This document shows positions 1-7,513 of a stretch of DNA of 64,000 nt, in pieces (the stretch's first letter is position 1; every line of letters starts with the position of its first letter). The stretch comes from an uncultured Anaerolineae bacterium (GTDB lineage Bacteria > Chloroflexota > Anaerolineae > Aggregatilineales > Phototrophicaceae). Below the pieces are notes generated by a model. That model did no database searches. It had not been told where the DNA came from and was given only the letters and a program-made list of their open reading frames with translations. The DNA is taken from contig CALKJO010000009.1 in NCBI GenBank assembly GCA_937995825.1, positions 124,001 through 188,000 of the forward strand, read 5' to 3'. The translations under genes were made by a program, and so were the position numbers.

Positions 1-333
1 GGTCGAGGGCCAGACGAGCGTATGCTTTGCCGGATCGACCTCGCCAAACAGCGCCTTTTCCAGCAGCACTGAATACGCCGCGCCGACTTTATGGCTTCCC
101 GATGGAAAGTCCCGCCCGTAGATGACCACGATCTCGGCATCGATCCCAGTCAGCGCCTTAGGCAGCACGACATGGTAGACCTCACCATGCGGATCGCGCC
201 AGGTGATATTGAACAGGTTGATCGGGTCGAGCGGATCGATTGTGCGCGCTGCCAGCGCCCGTGCGCGTGTGTCGGGATCGATCTTGTGCGGGTGGAGCAT
301 TTCTTCAAACGTCGGACCTGTCGTGAAAATCAT
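1..333 (-). CDS. PLP-dependent fold-type-II enzyme (cysteine synthase/lyase-like), N-terminal part
   Basis: Partial gene: 111 codons are visible and the gene runs off the left edge. The translation starts MIFTTGPTFEEM and contains a SGSHKVGAA motif. The lysine at about residue 82 sits where cysteine-synthase and tryptophan-synthase-beta family enzymes bind pyridoxal phosphate as a Schiff base, and the following KHTLVWPST segment matches the strand leading into the substrate loop. Its ATG overlaps the stop of the upstream 77-residue gene (ATGA), so it is cotranslated as the distal visible member of the purine-type operon. In related clusters a PLP lyase acts on amino-acid products such as 2,3-diaminopropionate; that role here is inference. 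Substrate cannot be decided from the N-terminus. Confidence 0.75.
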   Translation of the reverse strand, partial: MIFTTGPTFEEMLHPHKIDPDTRARALAARTIDPLDPINLFNITWRDPHGEVYHVVLPKALTGIDAEIVVIYGRDFPSGSHKVGAAYSVLLEKALFGEVDPAKHTLVWPST

Positions 334-563
334 GAAAGTTCATCCTCATCCAGATTGAGCTGATGTTCGAAAAAGCGCATCTCGTTCAGGAGTTCATCGC
401 GCTCACGCGCCAGATCGCGATAGCGGCGCAAATCATCCGCCGGCATCTTCTCACTCGTGCCGCCATGCGCCATGATCAGCGTGTCGATTTCGTGATCGAG
501 CGCTTCGTAACGGATGACCAACTGCTGATACTGCTGCACCTGGTTGGCGAGTTCGTCGTTCAT
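330..563 (-). CDS. Small coiled-coil protein of unknown function (77 aa)
   Basis: A charged helical protein without cysteines, signal peptide or membrane segment. Its heptad-like pattern (QQYQQLVIRYEALDHEIDTL, then LARERDELLNEMRFFEHQL) predicts two helices able to form a coiled-coil hairpin. Both ends overlap neighbours by ATGA: its start overlaps the stop of the glycosyltransferase gene and its stop overlaps the start of the PLP-enzyme gene. It is therefore almost certainly translated and stoichiometrically linked to them. I do not recognise the family. A structural or subunit-bridging role is possible but unsupported. Confidence 0.7.
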   Translation of the reverse strand: MNDELANQVQQYQQLVIRYEALDHEIDTLIMAHGGTSEKMPADDLRRYRDLARERDELLNEMRFFEHQLNLDEDELS

Positions 564-1597
564 GGGGTCTGCCTCTCCACTGGAGTCGATTCAGGCGCGG
601 GCGAAAGATCGGAACTTTGGGGAAGATTGGTGCGCGACAGCGCAGGCGGAGCGTCGCTCAGACCGCGCCGATGGGCGATCACATACAGCGGACGATCCCG
701 CGTCTCGTCATAGATGCGAGCGACATACTGCCCCAGGATGAACAGAAAAAACAGCTGAAATGAACTCATCAGCAGCAGCAAAATGATGGTTGTTGCCTGC
801 CCGCCGAAAAACTCCGTCCCAAACGCCAGCCGCAGCAGCGCCACGACCGGGATCGCCAGCAGCGCTAATACGCCCAGCACCGCCGCGACATACACCATGA
901 TTTGCAGCGGGAAATAAGAAAAACTAGTGATCGCGTCGAGCGCAAAACGGATCATCTTGCGCAGCGGATATTTTGTCTCCCCAGAATGGCGCACATCGCG
1001 GACGTAGTAAACGCCCGTCTGCTTGAAGCCAATCCAACTGGTCATGCCGCGAATGAAGCGGTTATGTTCGCGCATCTGTCTGAGGATAGCGACCACGCGC
1101 TCATCCATCAGCCGAAAATCGCCCGTATCGACCGGAATATCGACATCGGTGATACGGTAGATGACGCGGTAGAAGAGCTTGGCGGTCATGAGCTTGAACC
1201 AGCTTTCGCCTTTACGCTCGGAACGAATCGCGTAGACCACTTGATAACCCGCCTTCCAGCGTTCGATCATCTCTAGGATGAGTTCAGGCGGGTCTTGCAA
1301 GTCAGCGTCGATGAGGATGACCGCTTCGCCGCTGGCATGATCAATGCCGGCAGTGACCGCCGTCTGATGCCCGAAATTGCGCGCAAAGTGGATCGTCTTG
1401 ACATGCGGATCGCGGTCAGCCAGCGCGTCGATCAGCTCAGGCGACCGATCTCGGCTGCCATCGTTGACCATGATCAGTTCCCATGATTCGCCCGTCGACT
1501 CCATCACCTTGTGGATTCGCTGATAGAGCAGCTCGATGTTGCCCTCCTCATTGTAGATCGGGGCGACAATGGAGTAACGCGGGCGTGTTGATTTCAA
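560..1597 (-). CDS. Family-2 glycosyltransferase, polyprenyl-phosphate sugar synthase type (GtrB/DPM-like)
   Basis: Likely transfers a sugar from a nucleotide sugar to a polyprenyl-phosphate carrier on the inner face of the membrane. The protein starts with a GT-A fold (YSIVAPIYNEEGNIE, then VNDGSRDRSPEL, then the metal-binding ILIDADLQDPPEL) and the GDFRLMDERVV segment typical of GtrB/DPM-type enzymes. Two hydrophobic segments follow near the C-terminus (about residues 235-305), as in the GtrB subgroup. I chose the TTG at 1597 (LKSTRPRYS), because it lies one base after the preceding stop with GGAG upstream; longer in-frame starts would run into the preceding gene. The last codons overlap the next gene by ATGA. 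A membrane glycosyltransferase inside a purine-degradation operon is unexpected. Confidence 0.85.
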   Translation of the reverse strand: MKSTRPRYSIVAPIYNEEGNIELLYQRIHKVMESTGESWELIMVNDGSRDRSPELIDALADRDPHVKTIHFARNFGHQTAVTAGIDHASGEAVILIDADLQDPPELILEMIERWKAGYQVVYAIRSERKGESWFKLMTAKLFYRVIYRITDVDIPVDTGDFRLMDERVVAILRQMREHNRFIRGMTSWIGFKQTGVYYVRDVRHSGETKYPLRKMIRFALDAITSFSYFPLQIMVYVAAVLGVLALLAIPVVALLRLAFGTEFFGGQATTIILLLLMSSFQLFFLFILGQYVARIYDETRDRPLYVIAHRRGLSDAPPALSRTNLPQSSDLSPAPESTPVERQTP

Positions 1598-1598
1598 C

Positions 1599-2849
1599 TT
1601 ATTTCTCCAGGGCGCGGCGGATAGCATCCAGACTGGGCTGAACGCGCACCCCGCCAGCGACCGACTCCTGCGCGCGGCGCACATCCTTCAAGCCGTTTCC
1701 AGTCAACACGAACGCCACGCTGTCCGAAGGTAAGATATACCCTAATTCTAACGCACGTTTTGCTCCGGCGTAAACCGCCGCGCACGCCGGTTCGCTGAAA
1801 ACCCCGGTCAGGCGCGCCAGCGCCGGAATCGCCGCGAGAATCTCAGCGTCCGACACAGCGACAAACGCGCCACGTGTCCGACGCACAGCGCGCAGGGCTT
1901 TGGCGCGGTCGCGCGGCAGCCCGGCGGAGATGCTGTCTGCGATGGTGTGCGCGTCTTCCGGCTGCATGTCGGCGGCGGACATCCCCGCTTGCCATGCTCT
2001 GACCAGCGGCGAACTGCCCTGCGCCTGCACACCGATCAGACGCGGGACGCGCTCGATCCAGCCGAGCTGATGCAGATCGTAAAAGCCCTTGTCGATCCCA
2101 GCGATGATATTGCCATCGCCGACGCTGACCATGACCACATCCGGCACATCCCAGCCCAGTGCCTCCGCGATCTCATAGGCGGCGGTCTTTTTGCCCTCCG
2201 TTGTGAACGGATTGATGCCGGTATTGCGGCAGTACCAGCTCTGCTCAAGGCACATCTGAAAGCAGAGGTCGAAAGCGACATCATATGTGTCTTCGATCAG
2301 CAGGACGGTCGCGCCGTAGACCAACAGCTGCGCGATCTTGGCTTCCGGCGCGGACGCCGGCACAAAGATGATCGTCTCCAGCACTTCCCGCCCGACCGAT
2401 GCGCCGATCCCTGCCAGCGCCGCCGCCGCATTGCCCGTGCTGGCAGTGGCGACGACGCGAATCCCCTTCTCGATAGCGCGGGCGACGACCATCGCACTGG
2501 CGCGATCCTTGAACGATCCGGTCGGGTTGAGTCCATCGTCCTTGACCCATGCAGCGCGCACGCCTAAATCGGCGGTCAGGCGCGGCGCGTGATAAAACGG
2601 CGTCATGCCCACCCGCAGCGGCGGCAGCACAGCGTCCGTCTCAATTGGCAGCAGCGGCAGGTAGCGCCACATCGATTGCAGCGGCGACGCAGCGATCAGG
2701 TCGCGGTCGAGACGCGCCCGCAGCGCCACGTAGTCATAAAGCACATCGAGCGTGCCGATCATGCCGCATCTAGGGCAGGTATAGGTCACTGCATCCGGCG
2801 CATATTCGCATTCGCAGATCGCGCATTTCAATTTGAGGATCGACGCCAT
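1599..2849 (-). CDS. Threonine-synthase-like PLP enzyme with N-terminal zinc ribbon
   Basis: A 416-residue fold-type-II PLP enzyme. An N-terminal zinc-ribbon-like segment with cysteines near residues 9, 12, 25 and 28 (CAIC, CPRCG) is followed by the catalytic core. NPTGSFKDRAS supplies the Schiff-base lysine at about residue 118, ASTGNAAAALAG forms the phosphate and substrate loop, and SVGDGNIIAG the cofactor phosphate grip. This layout matches the short, ribbon-bearing threonine synthases, but also 'PLP-dependent lyase/thiolase' paralogues found in purine and selenium-linked clusters. Here it sits between carbamate kinase and a glycosyltransferase rather than with thrA or thrB. I infer a lyase role on an amino acid released from purine ring breakdown, comparable to YgeX diaminopropionate ammonia-lyase; threonine synthase is the alternative. 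Confidence 0.8.
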   Translation of the reverse strand: MASILKLKCAICECEYAPDAVTYTCPRCGMIGTLDVLYDYVALRARLDRDLIAASPLQSMWRYLPLLPIETDAVLPPLRVGMTPFYHAPRLTADLGVRAAWVKDDGLNPTGSFKDRASAMVVARAIEKGIRVVATASTGNAAAALAGIGASVGREVLETIIFVPASAPEAKIAQLLVYGATVLLIEDTYDVAFDLCFQMCLEQSWYCRNTGINPFTTEGKKTAAYEIAEALGWDVPDVVMVSVGDGNIIAGIDKGFYDLHQLGWIERVPRLIGVQAQGSSPLVRAWQAGMSAADMQPEDAHTIADSISAGLPRDRAKALRAVRRTRGAFVAVSDAEILAAIPALARLTGVFSEPACAAVYAGAKRALELGYILPSDSVAFVLTGNGLKDVRRAQESVAGGVRVQPSLDAIRRALEK

Positions 2850-2868
2850 TCTTTCTGCTTTTCTTCAC

Positions 2869-3813
2869 TTATCCTGGCACGATGCGCGTGCCGGTTTCAC
2901 CGCGCAGCGCCCGCGCCAAATTAGGCGGATCGGTGATGATAGCGACAGGCCCGCCCATCTGCACAAATTCGACCGCCGCCTCAATTTTGGGCAGCATACT
3001 GCCCGGCGCAAAATGACCTTCCGCGATATAGGCGCGCGCTTCACTCAGCGTCATCTGATCGAGCGCGCACTGATCGGGCTGGTTGAAGTGGAGTGCCACC
3101 TTTTCAACGCCGGTCGAGATCACGAACAAATCGGCGCGCAGCATCTGCGCGATCAGGCTGGAGGCGCGATCCTTGTCGATGACGGCGAAGGTTCCGCGCA
3201 GATCGCCTGTCTCATCGCGCACGACCGGAATGCCACCGCCGCCAACGGCGATCACGATATAATCGTTCATGATCAGCGCCCGAATCGCGTTGATCTCCTG
3301 GATCGCCAGCGGCCTAGGCGAGGCGACCACGCGCCGCCAGCCGCGTCCCGCATCCTCCATGACTGTCCAGCCCTCAGCTTCGTAACGGCGGGCTTCCGCT
3401 TCGGTCATGAAGCCGCCGATGGGCTTATTCGGGTTCTGAAACGCGGGATCGGCAGGATCGACGCGCACCTGCGTGATCACCGTCAGCACTGTCCGGTTAA
3501 TACCGCGCTGCCGGAGCGCATTGTCGAGCGACTGCTGGATCATGTAGCCGATGCTCCCTTGTGTATCGGCGACGATCAGATCGAGCGGGACGGTATGCAC
3601 TTCGCCGGATGCCAGCTCCGACCGGCGCAGGATGTACCCCACCTGAGGCCCGTTGCCATGTGTGATGATCACGCTCCAGCCATCGGCGACCATATCCGCG
3701 ATATGTTCGGCGGTATCGCGCACCGCCTGCCACTGATTGACAACCTCAGGATGTTTTGGATCGGCGATCAAGGAGTTGCCGCCAATCGCAACCGCAGCGA
3801 GCCTGCCGACCAT
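2869..3813 (-). CDS. arcC: Carbamate kinase
   Basis: Makes ATP from carbamoyl phosphate and ADP, releasing carbamate that decomposes to ammonia and CO2. The length of 314 residues is normal for the family. The N-terminal AVAIGGNSLI and IITHGNGPQVG motifs are the carbamate-kinase signatures, and the VIAVGGGGIPVV glycine-rich segment and the later ASSLIAQMLRADLFVISTGVEKV region fit the amino-acid-kinase fold. It lies 19 bases downstream of the SGNH gene's neighbour group and in the same operon as the YgeW-type carbamoyltransferase, which would supply carbamoyl phosphate. Together they would conserve one ATP per cycle. Arginine deiminase is absent nearby, so an arginine-deiminase-pathway role is less likely than the purine route. 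Confidence 0.93.
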   Translation of the reverse strand: MVGRLAAVAIGGNSLIADPKHPEVVNQWQAVRDTAEHIADMVADGWSVIITHGNGPQVGYILRRSELASGEVHTVPLDLIVADTQGSIGYMIQQSLDNALRQRGINRTVLTVITQVRVDPADPAFQNPNKPIGGFMTEAEARRYEAEGWTVMEDAGRGWRRVVASPRPLAIQEINAIRALIMNDYIVIAVGGGGIPVVRDETGDLRGTFAVIDKDRASSLIAQMLRADLFVISTGVEKVALHFNQPDQCALDQMTLSEARAYIAEGHFAPGSMLPKIEAAVEFVQMGGPVAIITDPPNLARALRGETGTRIVPG

Positions 3814-3816
3814 TAT

Positions 3817-4668
3817 CTACTCTCCACAACGCTTCGTAATAAAATCAGTCATTCTGTCCTGAAGCGCACTCAGCAGATACACATGCCCCGCGGCGTTGGG
3901 ATGTCCATCAAACCAGCTTATCTGCTGATCGTAGCTCCAACGCGGTATCAGTGGGATGGATGAATAGCGCGCCGAGATGCTGTCCCCGAGTAGCGATCCC
4001 ATCGCCGCCATCAGCACATCATCGCGCACAGCTAATCCCGCGAGCGCATCCCAGAATGCATCCCTATCGACGACAACCGGCGGCCGCGGCTGGAAAAAAG
4101 CATTAAAATGGTAGCACAGCGCACACCGCTCCGCCGGAAGTTCTCGTGGTTTACCCCAATCGCTTTCGGGTCGCGCCCAGGGCAGCCCATCGTCATTATC
4201 GGAGATAAAATAGATATAGCCATCCGCCGGATGATTCTCCATTGACGCCGTCACATTGGCGATGTTGTACGCGATCTTAGAGGCATTCACGAACGCAATA
4301 TCGGGGTGATCAAGCGCAAAGAGATAGGGAAATGGCTCCTCATCATTCACACCTGCCCCAAAGGTGACGGAGTCCCCGATAAAAACAATGCGGCAATCCC
4401 CATTTGATACCGGCATGACTCGATTCCCGGACTCATCAATCGTAAACGACCAGCGTCGCAGTTCATGCTGACCAGGCGCGAGCGTGTAACCTTCCGCATT
4501 CGCGATTGTGACAATTCGCGCCTGATCGAGATAGAGATCGGTGATACCGAGCGGGTCAAGCCAGTAAAGTGCTGCTTCAGCCAGACCGATCGTCGCCGCC
4601 ATAATAAAAAGAACGAGGTTGAGTCCGCGCACGAGTCGCTGCCTTTTCGTCCAACTGCGCGGGAACAT
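3817..4668 (-). CDS. Membrane-anchored SGNH/GDSL-type hydrolase
   Basis: A 283-residue protein with a basic N-terminus (KRQRLVRGLN) and one hydrophobic segment (about residues 17-35), so the catalytic part is probably outside the cytoplasmic membrane. SGNH block I is FIGDSVTFGAG with Ser100; block V is FDGHPNAAGH with Asp254 and His256, giving a complete putative Ser-His-Asp triad. Between them are cysteine-containing loops of unknown role. Related proteins are esterases or O-acetyl (de)transferases acting on polysaccharides and lipids. It is separated from the downstream carbamate kinase by only three bases, so it is transcribed with the purine-type genes. Its substrate is unknown; pairing with the glycosyltransferase of the same operon is inference. 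Confidence 0.78.
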   Translation of the reverse strand: MFPRSWTKRQRLVRGLNLVLFIMAATIGLAEAALYWLDPLGITDLYLDQARIVTIANAEGYTLAPGQHELRRWSFTIDESGNRVMPVSNGDCRIVFIGDSVTFGAGVNDEEPFPYLFALDHPDIAFVNASKIAYNIANVTASMENHPADGYIYFISDNDDGLPWARPESDWGKPRELPAERCALCYHFNAFFQPRPPVVVDRDAFWDALAGLAVRDDVLMAAMGSLLGDSISARYSSIPLIPRWSYDQQISWFDGHPNAAGHVYLLSALQDRMTDFITKRCGE

Positions 4669-4692
4669 CGCTATCCCGTTCCGCTCATCGCC

Positions 4693-5673
4693 TCAGCGCA
4701 TGGTTAGCACCATCGCCGCCTTCTGGACGTGCAGCCGATTTTCGGCTTCATCGTAGACGACGCTCTGCACGCCGTCGATCACAGCATCGGTAACCTCAAT
4801 GTTGCGATCTGCTGGCAGGCAGTGCATGTAAATGGCGTCCTCATTGGCGAGCGCCATCCGCCGTTCATCAGTGATCCAATCGGTATATTTCTTGCCGATC
4901 TTGGCGGACTCTTCTTTATCCTCCGTCGTCATCCAGCAGCCCCACGACTTGGGATAGACAATGTCCGCGCCTTTGAAGCCTTCATCGAAATCATGGAGGA
5001 TTTCGAACGAACCGCGATGTTTCTTGGCGTTTTCCTTCGCCTGCTCGACGATGTCGGGCATCAGTCCGAATTCCGGCGGATGGGTCAGGCGGACATTCAT
5101 GCCGTAGCGGGTCATCAGCAGGATGAGGCTCTGCGGGACGCTCAGCGGCTTCTGGTAGCTGGAGGCATAGGCATAGCTGACATTGATCGTCTTGCCGCGC
5201 AGGTCGCGCCCGAATCTCTCCATGATCGTCATCAGATCAGCGAGCGCCTGGAACGGATGATAGACATCGCACTGCATGTTCAGCACCGGCACGCGGCTCG
5301 CCTGCGCGACTTGGCGGATGTATTGGCTGCCGAATTTCCAATCGCACTGACGGATGGCGATGCCGTCGCAGTAGCGCCCGACGATCTCGCCGATCTCTTT
5401 GGCAGTGTCGCCGTGGCTGATCTGAGTGGTCTCGCTGTCGATGAACTGGGCGTGTCCGCCCAACTGCGCCATGCCCGCTTCGAAGCTGGTGCGCGTGCGC
5501 GTGCTGGTGAAGAAAAACAGCATCGCCAGCACCTTATCGCGCAGATAAGCGTGCGGCTCGCCCAATGCACGCTTGCGCTTCAAGTCCCAGGCAACTTCGA
5601 GCAGGGTGTCAATTTCCTCGCGCGTCCATTCCTGTTCGGTGATCAAATCGCGGTTGCGCAGATCGGTTTGCAT
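4693..5673 (-). CDS. ygeW: YgeW-type knotted carbamoyltransferase
   Basis: An ornithine/aspartate-carbamoyltransferase relative of 326 residues. STRTRTSF (residues 57-64) binds carbamoyl phosphate, FQALADLMT follows, and HCLP (284-287) closes the active site. The KPLSVPQS segment (175-182), the long WGCWMTTEDKEESAKIGKKY stretch and the C-terminal end resemble the knotted subgroup that includes YgeW and N-acetyl- or N-succinyl-ornithine enzymes, rather than true ornithine carbamoyltransferase. E. coli YgeW is longer as I recall (about 396 residues). In anaerobic purine clusters YgeW is thought to phosphorolyse a carbamoylated diamino acid to carbamoyl phosphate, which the carbamate kinase in this operon could use. 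Gene spacing of 24-62 bases on each side supports the same transcript. Confidence 0.85.
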   Translation of the reverse strand: MQTDLRNRDLITEQEWTREEIDTLLEVAWDLKRKRALGEPHAYLRDKVLAMLFFFTSTRTRTSFEAGMAQLGGHAQFIDSETTQISHGDTAKEIGEIVGRYCDGIAIRQCDWKFGSQYIRQVAQASRVPVLNMQCDVYHPFQALADLMTIMERFGRDLRGKTINVSYAYASSYQKPLSVPQSLILLMTRYGMNVRLTHPPEFGLMPDIVEQAKENAKKHRGSFEILHDFDEGFKGADIVYPKSWGCWMTTEDKEESAKIGKKYTDWITDERRMALANEDAIYMHCLPADRNIEVTDAVIDGVQSVVYDEAENRLHVQKAAMVLTMR

Positions 5674-5735
5674 GATGGATTTTCCGTTTCGTCAAGAGAA
5701 GAGTCATGCTGATGTTACATAGTCCGCTTTTAAAT

Positions 5736-6941
5736 TCAATCCTGAGCGCCGATCATCGCCGGCAGCAGCGCGTACCACTCCGTCGCGCGCACCACATCGT
5801 CCAGCGCCACCTGATCGATCACGGTATGGGCGTGGATTTCGTCGCCGGGTCCAAAGCCGATGCTCGGAATACCCGCTTTGCCCATCCAGTAGATGCCGTT
5901 GGTCGAGAAATCCCATTTGCCGGTCGGCGTCGGGCGGCCCCAAAGCGCCGCGCCGGTCTGTACCCCCGCCTGCACGAATGGATGTTCCTCCGGCAGCGCC
6001 CACGCGGGATAGATTTTGTCCACTGGAAAGACGAAACCCGTGTAGCTCGGATCGTCATAGAACAGGATCGATGCCTCAATGTCGCTCCGGTCGCCGATGA
6101 GGCGCTGAATGCGCTCCAATTCTGCCTGCGGCGACTCACCGAAGGTGATCCGGCGGTCGATATAGATCAGCGCCTCATCCGGGACGGCATTGATGCTGGG
6201 CGTCTTGACGCGCATGTCGGTCACGGTGATCCGACCATGCCCCAGAAACGGATCGTCGCCGAGTTCAGGTTCGAGCTTGCTGATCGCATCGATGATCGGC
6301 AGCAGTTTGTAGATGGCGTTGTCGCCCAGGAAGTTGCTGGCGGCATGGGCGCTCTTGCCTTTTGCCACCACCTGCATCTCAACCCGCCCCTTGTGACCAC
6401 GATAGACCTGCATCCGCGTCGGTTCGCCGATCACGACCAGATCGGGGCGCAGCCCTTCCGCCTCCACCAGCGCGTGCGGCGCAATGCCATCGCACCACTC
6501 TTCCATGTTGCCGAAATAATAGCCGGTCACGCCGTCGAGCAGACCGAGATCGCGCGCCAGCGCCAGCCCATAGATCATGCCGGGCGTGCTGCCTTTCTCA
6601 TCGCACGCGCCGCGCGCATAGAAGATGCCGTTTTCGACTTTGCCCTTGAACGGGTCCCATTCCCAGCTTGCGGGATCGCCGATGCCAACCGTGTCGAGAT
6701 GGCTGTCATAGAGCAGTTTCGTTTTGCCATCGCCGATGCGCCCGATGATGTTGCCCATCTTATCGAACCAGACTTCATCGAAGCCGAGCTTTTTCATCTC
6801 CGCTTCAGCGCGCTCGCAAACGGCGCGTATCTGGCTGTCGCAGCTGGGAATGGCGCATAAATCCTGTAGAAAAGCGATGATCGCGTCCCGCTGAGCGGCA
6901 ACGCGATCCCGGAGTGTATCGATCATGTGCTGTTCAACCAT
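5736..6941 (-). CDS. ygeY: YgeY-type M20-family metallohydrolase
   Basis: A 401-residue M20 amidohydrolase/deacylase. Metal and catalytic residues are visible in order: YDSHLDTVG (His81, Asp83), GACDEKG (Asp114), the EE pair in GNMEEWCDG (Glu147, Glu148), GEPTRMQVYRGHKGR, the dimerisation-domain GKSAHAA, and a C-terminal histidine in GDEIHAHTVID. The family called YgeY or 'selenium-metabolism hydrolase' is the best match; its members sit with YgeW, carbamate kinase and SsnA in purine/urate clusters and probably cleave an amide bond in a ring-opened intermediate. ArgE and DapE type deacylases are the general alternative, but the gene context argues against them. ATG at 6941 has GGATGA about nine bases upstream. 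Confidence 0.87.
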   Translation of the reverse strand: MVEQHMIDTLRDRVAAQRDAIIAFLQDLCAIPSCDSQIRAVCERAEAEMKKLGFDEVWFDKMGNIIGRIGDGKTKLLYDSHLDTVGIGDPASWEWDPFKGKVENGIFYARGACDEKGSTPGMIYGLALARDLGLLDGVTGYYFGNMEEWCDGIAPHALVEAEGLRPDLVVIGEPTRMQVYRGHKGRVEMQVVAKGKSAHAASNFLGDNAIYKLLPIIDAISKLEPELGDDPFLGHGRITVTDMRVKTPSINAVPDEALIYIDRRITFGESPQAELERIQRLIGDRSDIEASILFYDDPSYTGFVFPVDKIYPAWALPEEHPFVQAGVQTGAALWGRPTPTGKWDFSTNGIYWMGKAGIPSIGFGPGDEIHAHTVIDQVALDDVVRATEWYALLPAMIGAQD

Positions 6942-6960
6942 CGTGTTTGTTCATCCAACA

Positions 6961-7497
6961 TCATGCACGGAAGCCAAATTCGACATACGGGTCTTTCGAC
7001 TCGCGGGTTTTGCCGCTGCTGAGAATGACCACGCGTTTATCGGCATTGCGAATGAGATTGAGCCGTTCGCTGTCCGCAATCGGCTGCATTTTCGAAAACA
7101 CCGCCAGGATCGTGTTGTCCTTGCGTACCACCACATCGCGCGGGGTCGCGCCTGCAAAGGAAAGAAAGCGGATCGCCTCACTCTGGTCGATTTCCAGAAA
7201 AACATACTGCGACGCCAGCGGTGAATTGGACGCCGCCATGACAGTTGGCACATCTTCCTGAGGCAGCGGCGCGGTCGGCAGATCGCTTGTGGCGGTTGTC
7301 CCCGCATTACGGAGCAAATTCGCTAAATCGAGCGACGCTCTACGAAACGCTTCGGACAAGCCGCGCATGTTGGCGGCTTTTTCCGGATCGAGCTTCGGAT
7401 TCTTTGAGTCGCGGTCGTAGTCGCGCGCCAGCATCATCCAGCGGTTCGCCAGACTGCGCAGTGCCATCACGCCCTCTTCGTTCAAGTAGCTTGGCAT
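6961..7497 (-). CDS. Hypothetical protein in the purine-type operon (178 aa)
   Basis: Not recognised. The N-terminal third (MPSYLNEEGVMALRSLANRW through ASLDLANLLRN) is helical and rich in Arg, Asp and Leu. A Thr/Pro-rich linker (about residues 68-85) leads to a beta-rich C-terminal half, beginning YVFLEIDQSEAIRFLSFAG and ending DPYVEFGFRA. There is no signal peptide, membrane segment or metal-binding cluster. It lies 16 bases after the adenine deaminase stop and 19 bases before ygeY, so it belongs to the same transcript. A regulatory or accessory role in the pathway is possible only by position. A search against Chloroflexota purine clusters would show whether it is a conserved member. Confidence 0.7.
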   Translation of the reverse strand: MPSYLNEEGVMALRSLANRWMMLARDYDRDSKNPKLDPEKAANMRGLSEAFRRASLDLANLLRNAGTTATSDLPTAPLPQEDVPTVMAASNSPLASQYVFLEIDQSEAIRFLSFAGATPRDVVVRKDNTILAVFSKMQPIADSERLNLIRNADKRVVILSSGKTRESKDPYVEFGFRA

Positions 7498-7513
7498 CTT
7501 TCACCACCCTCAT

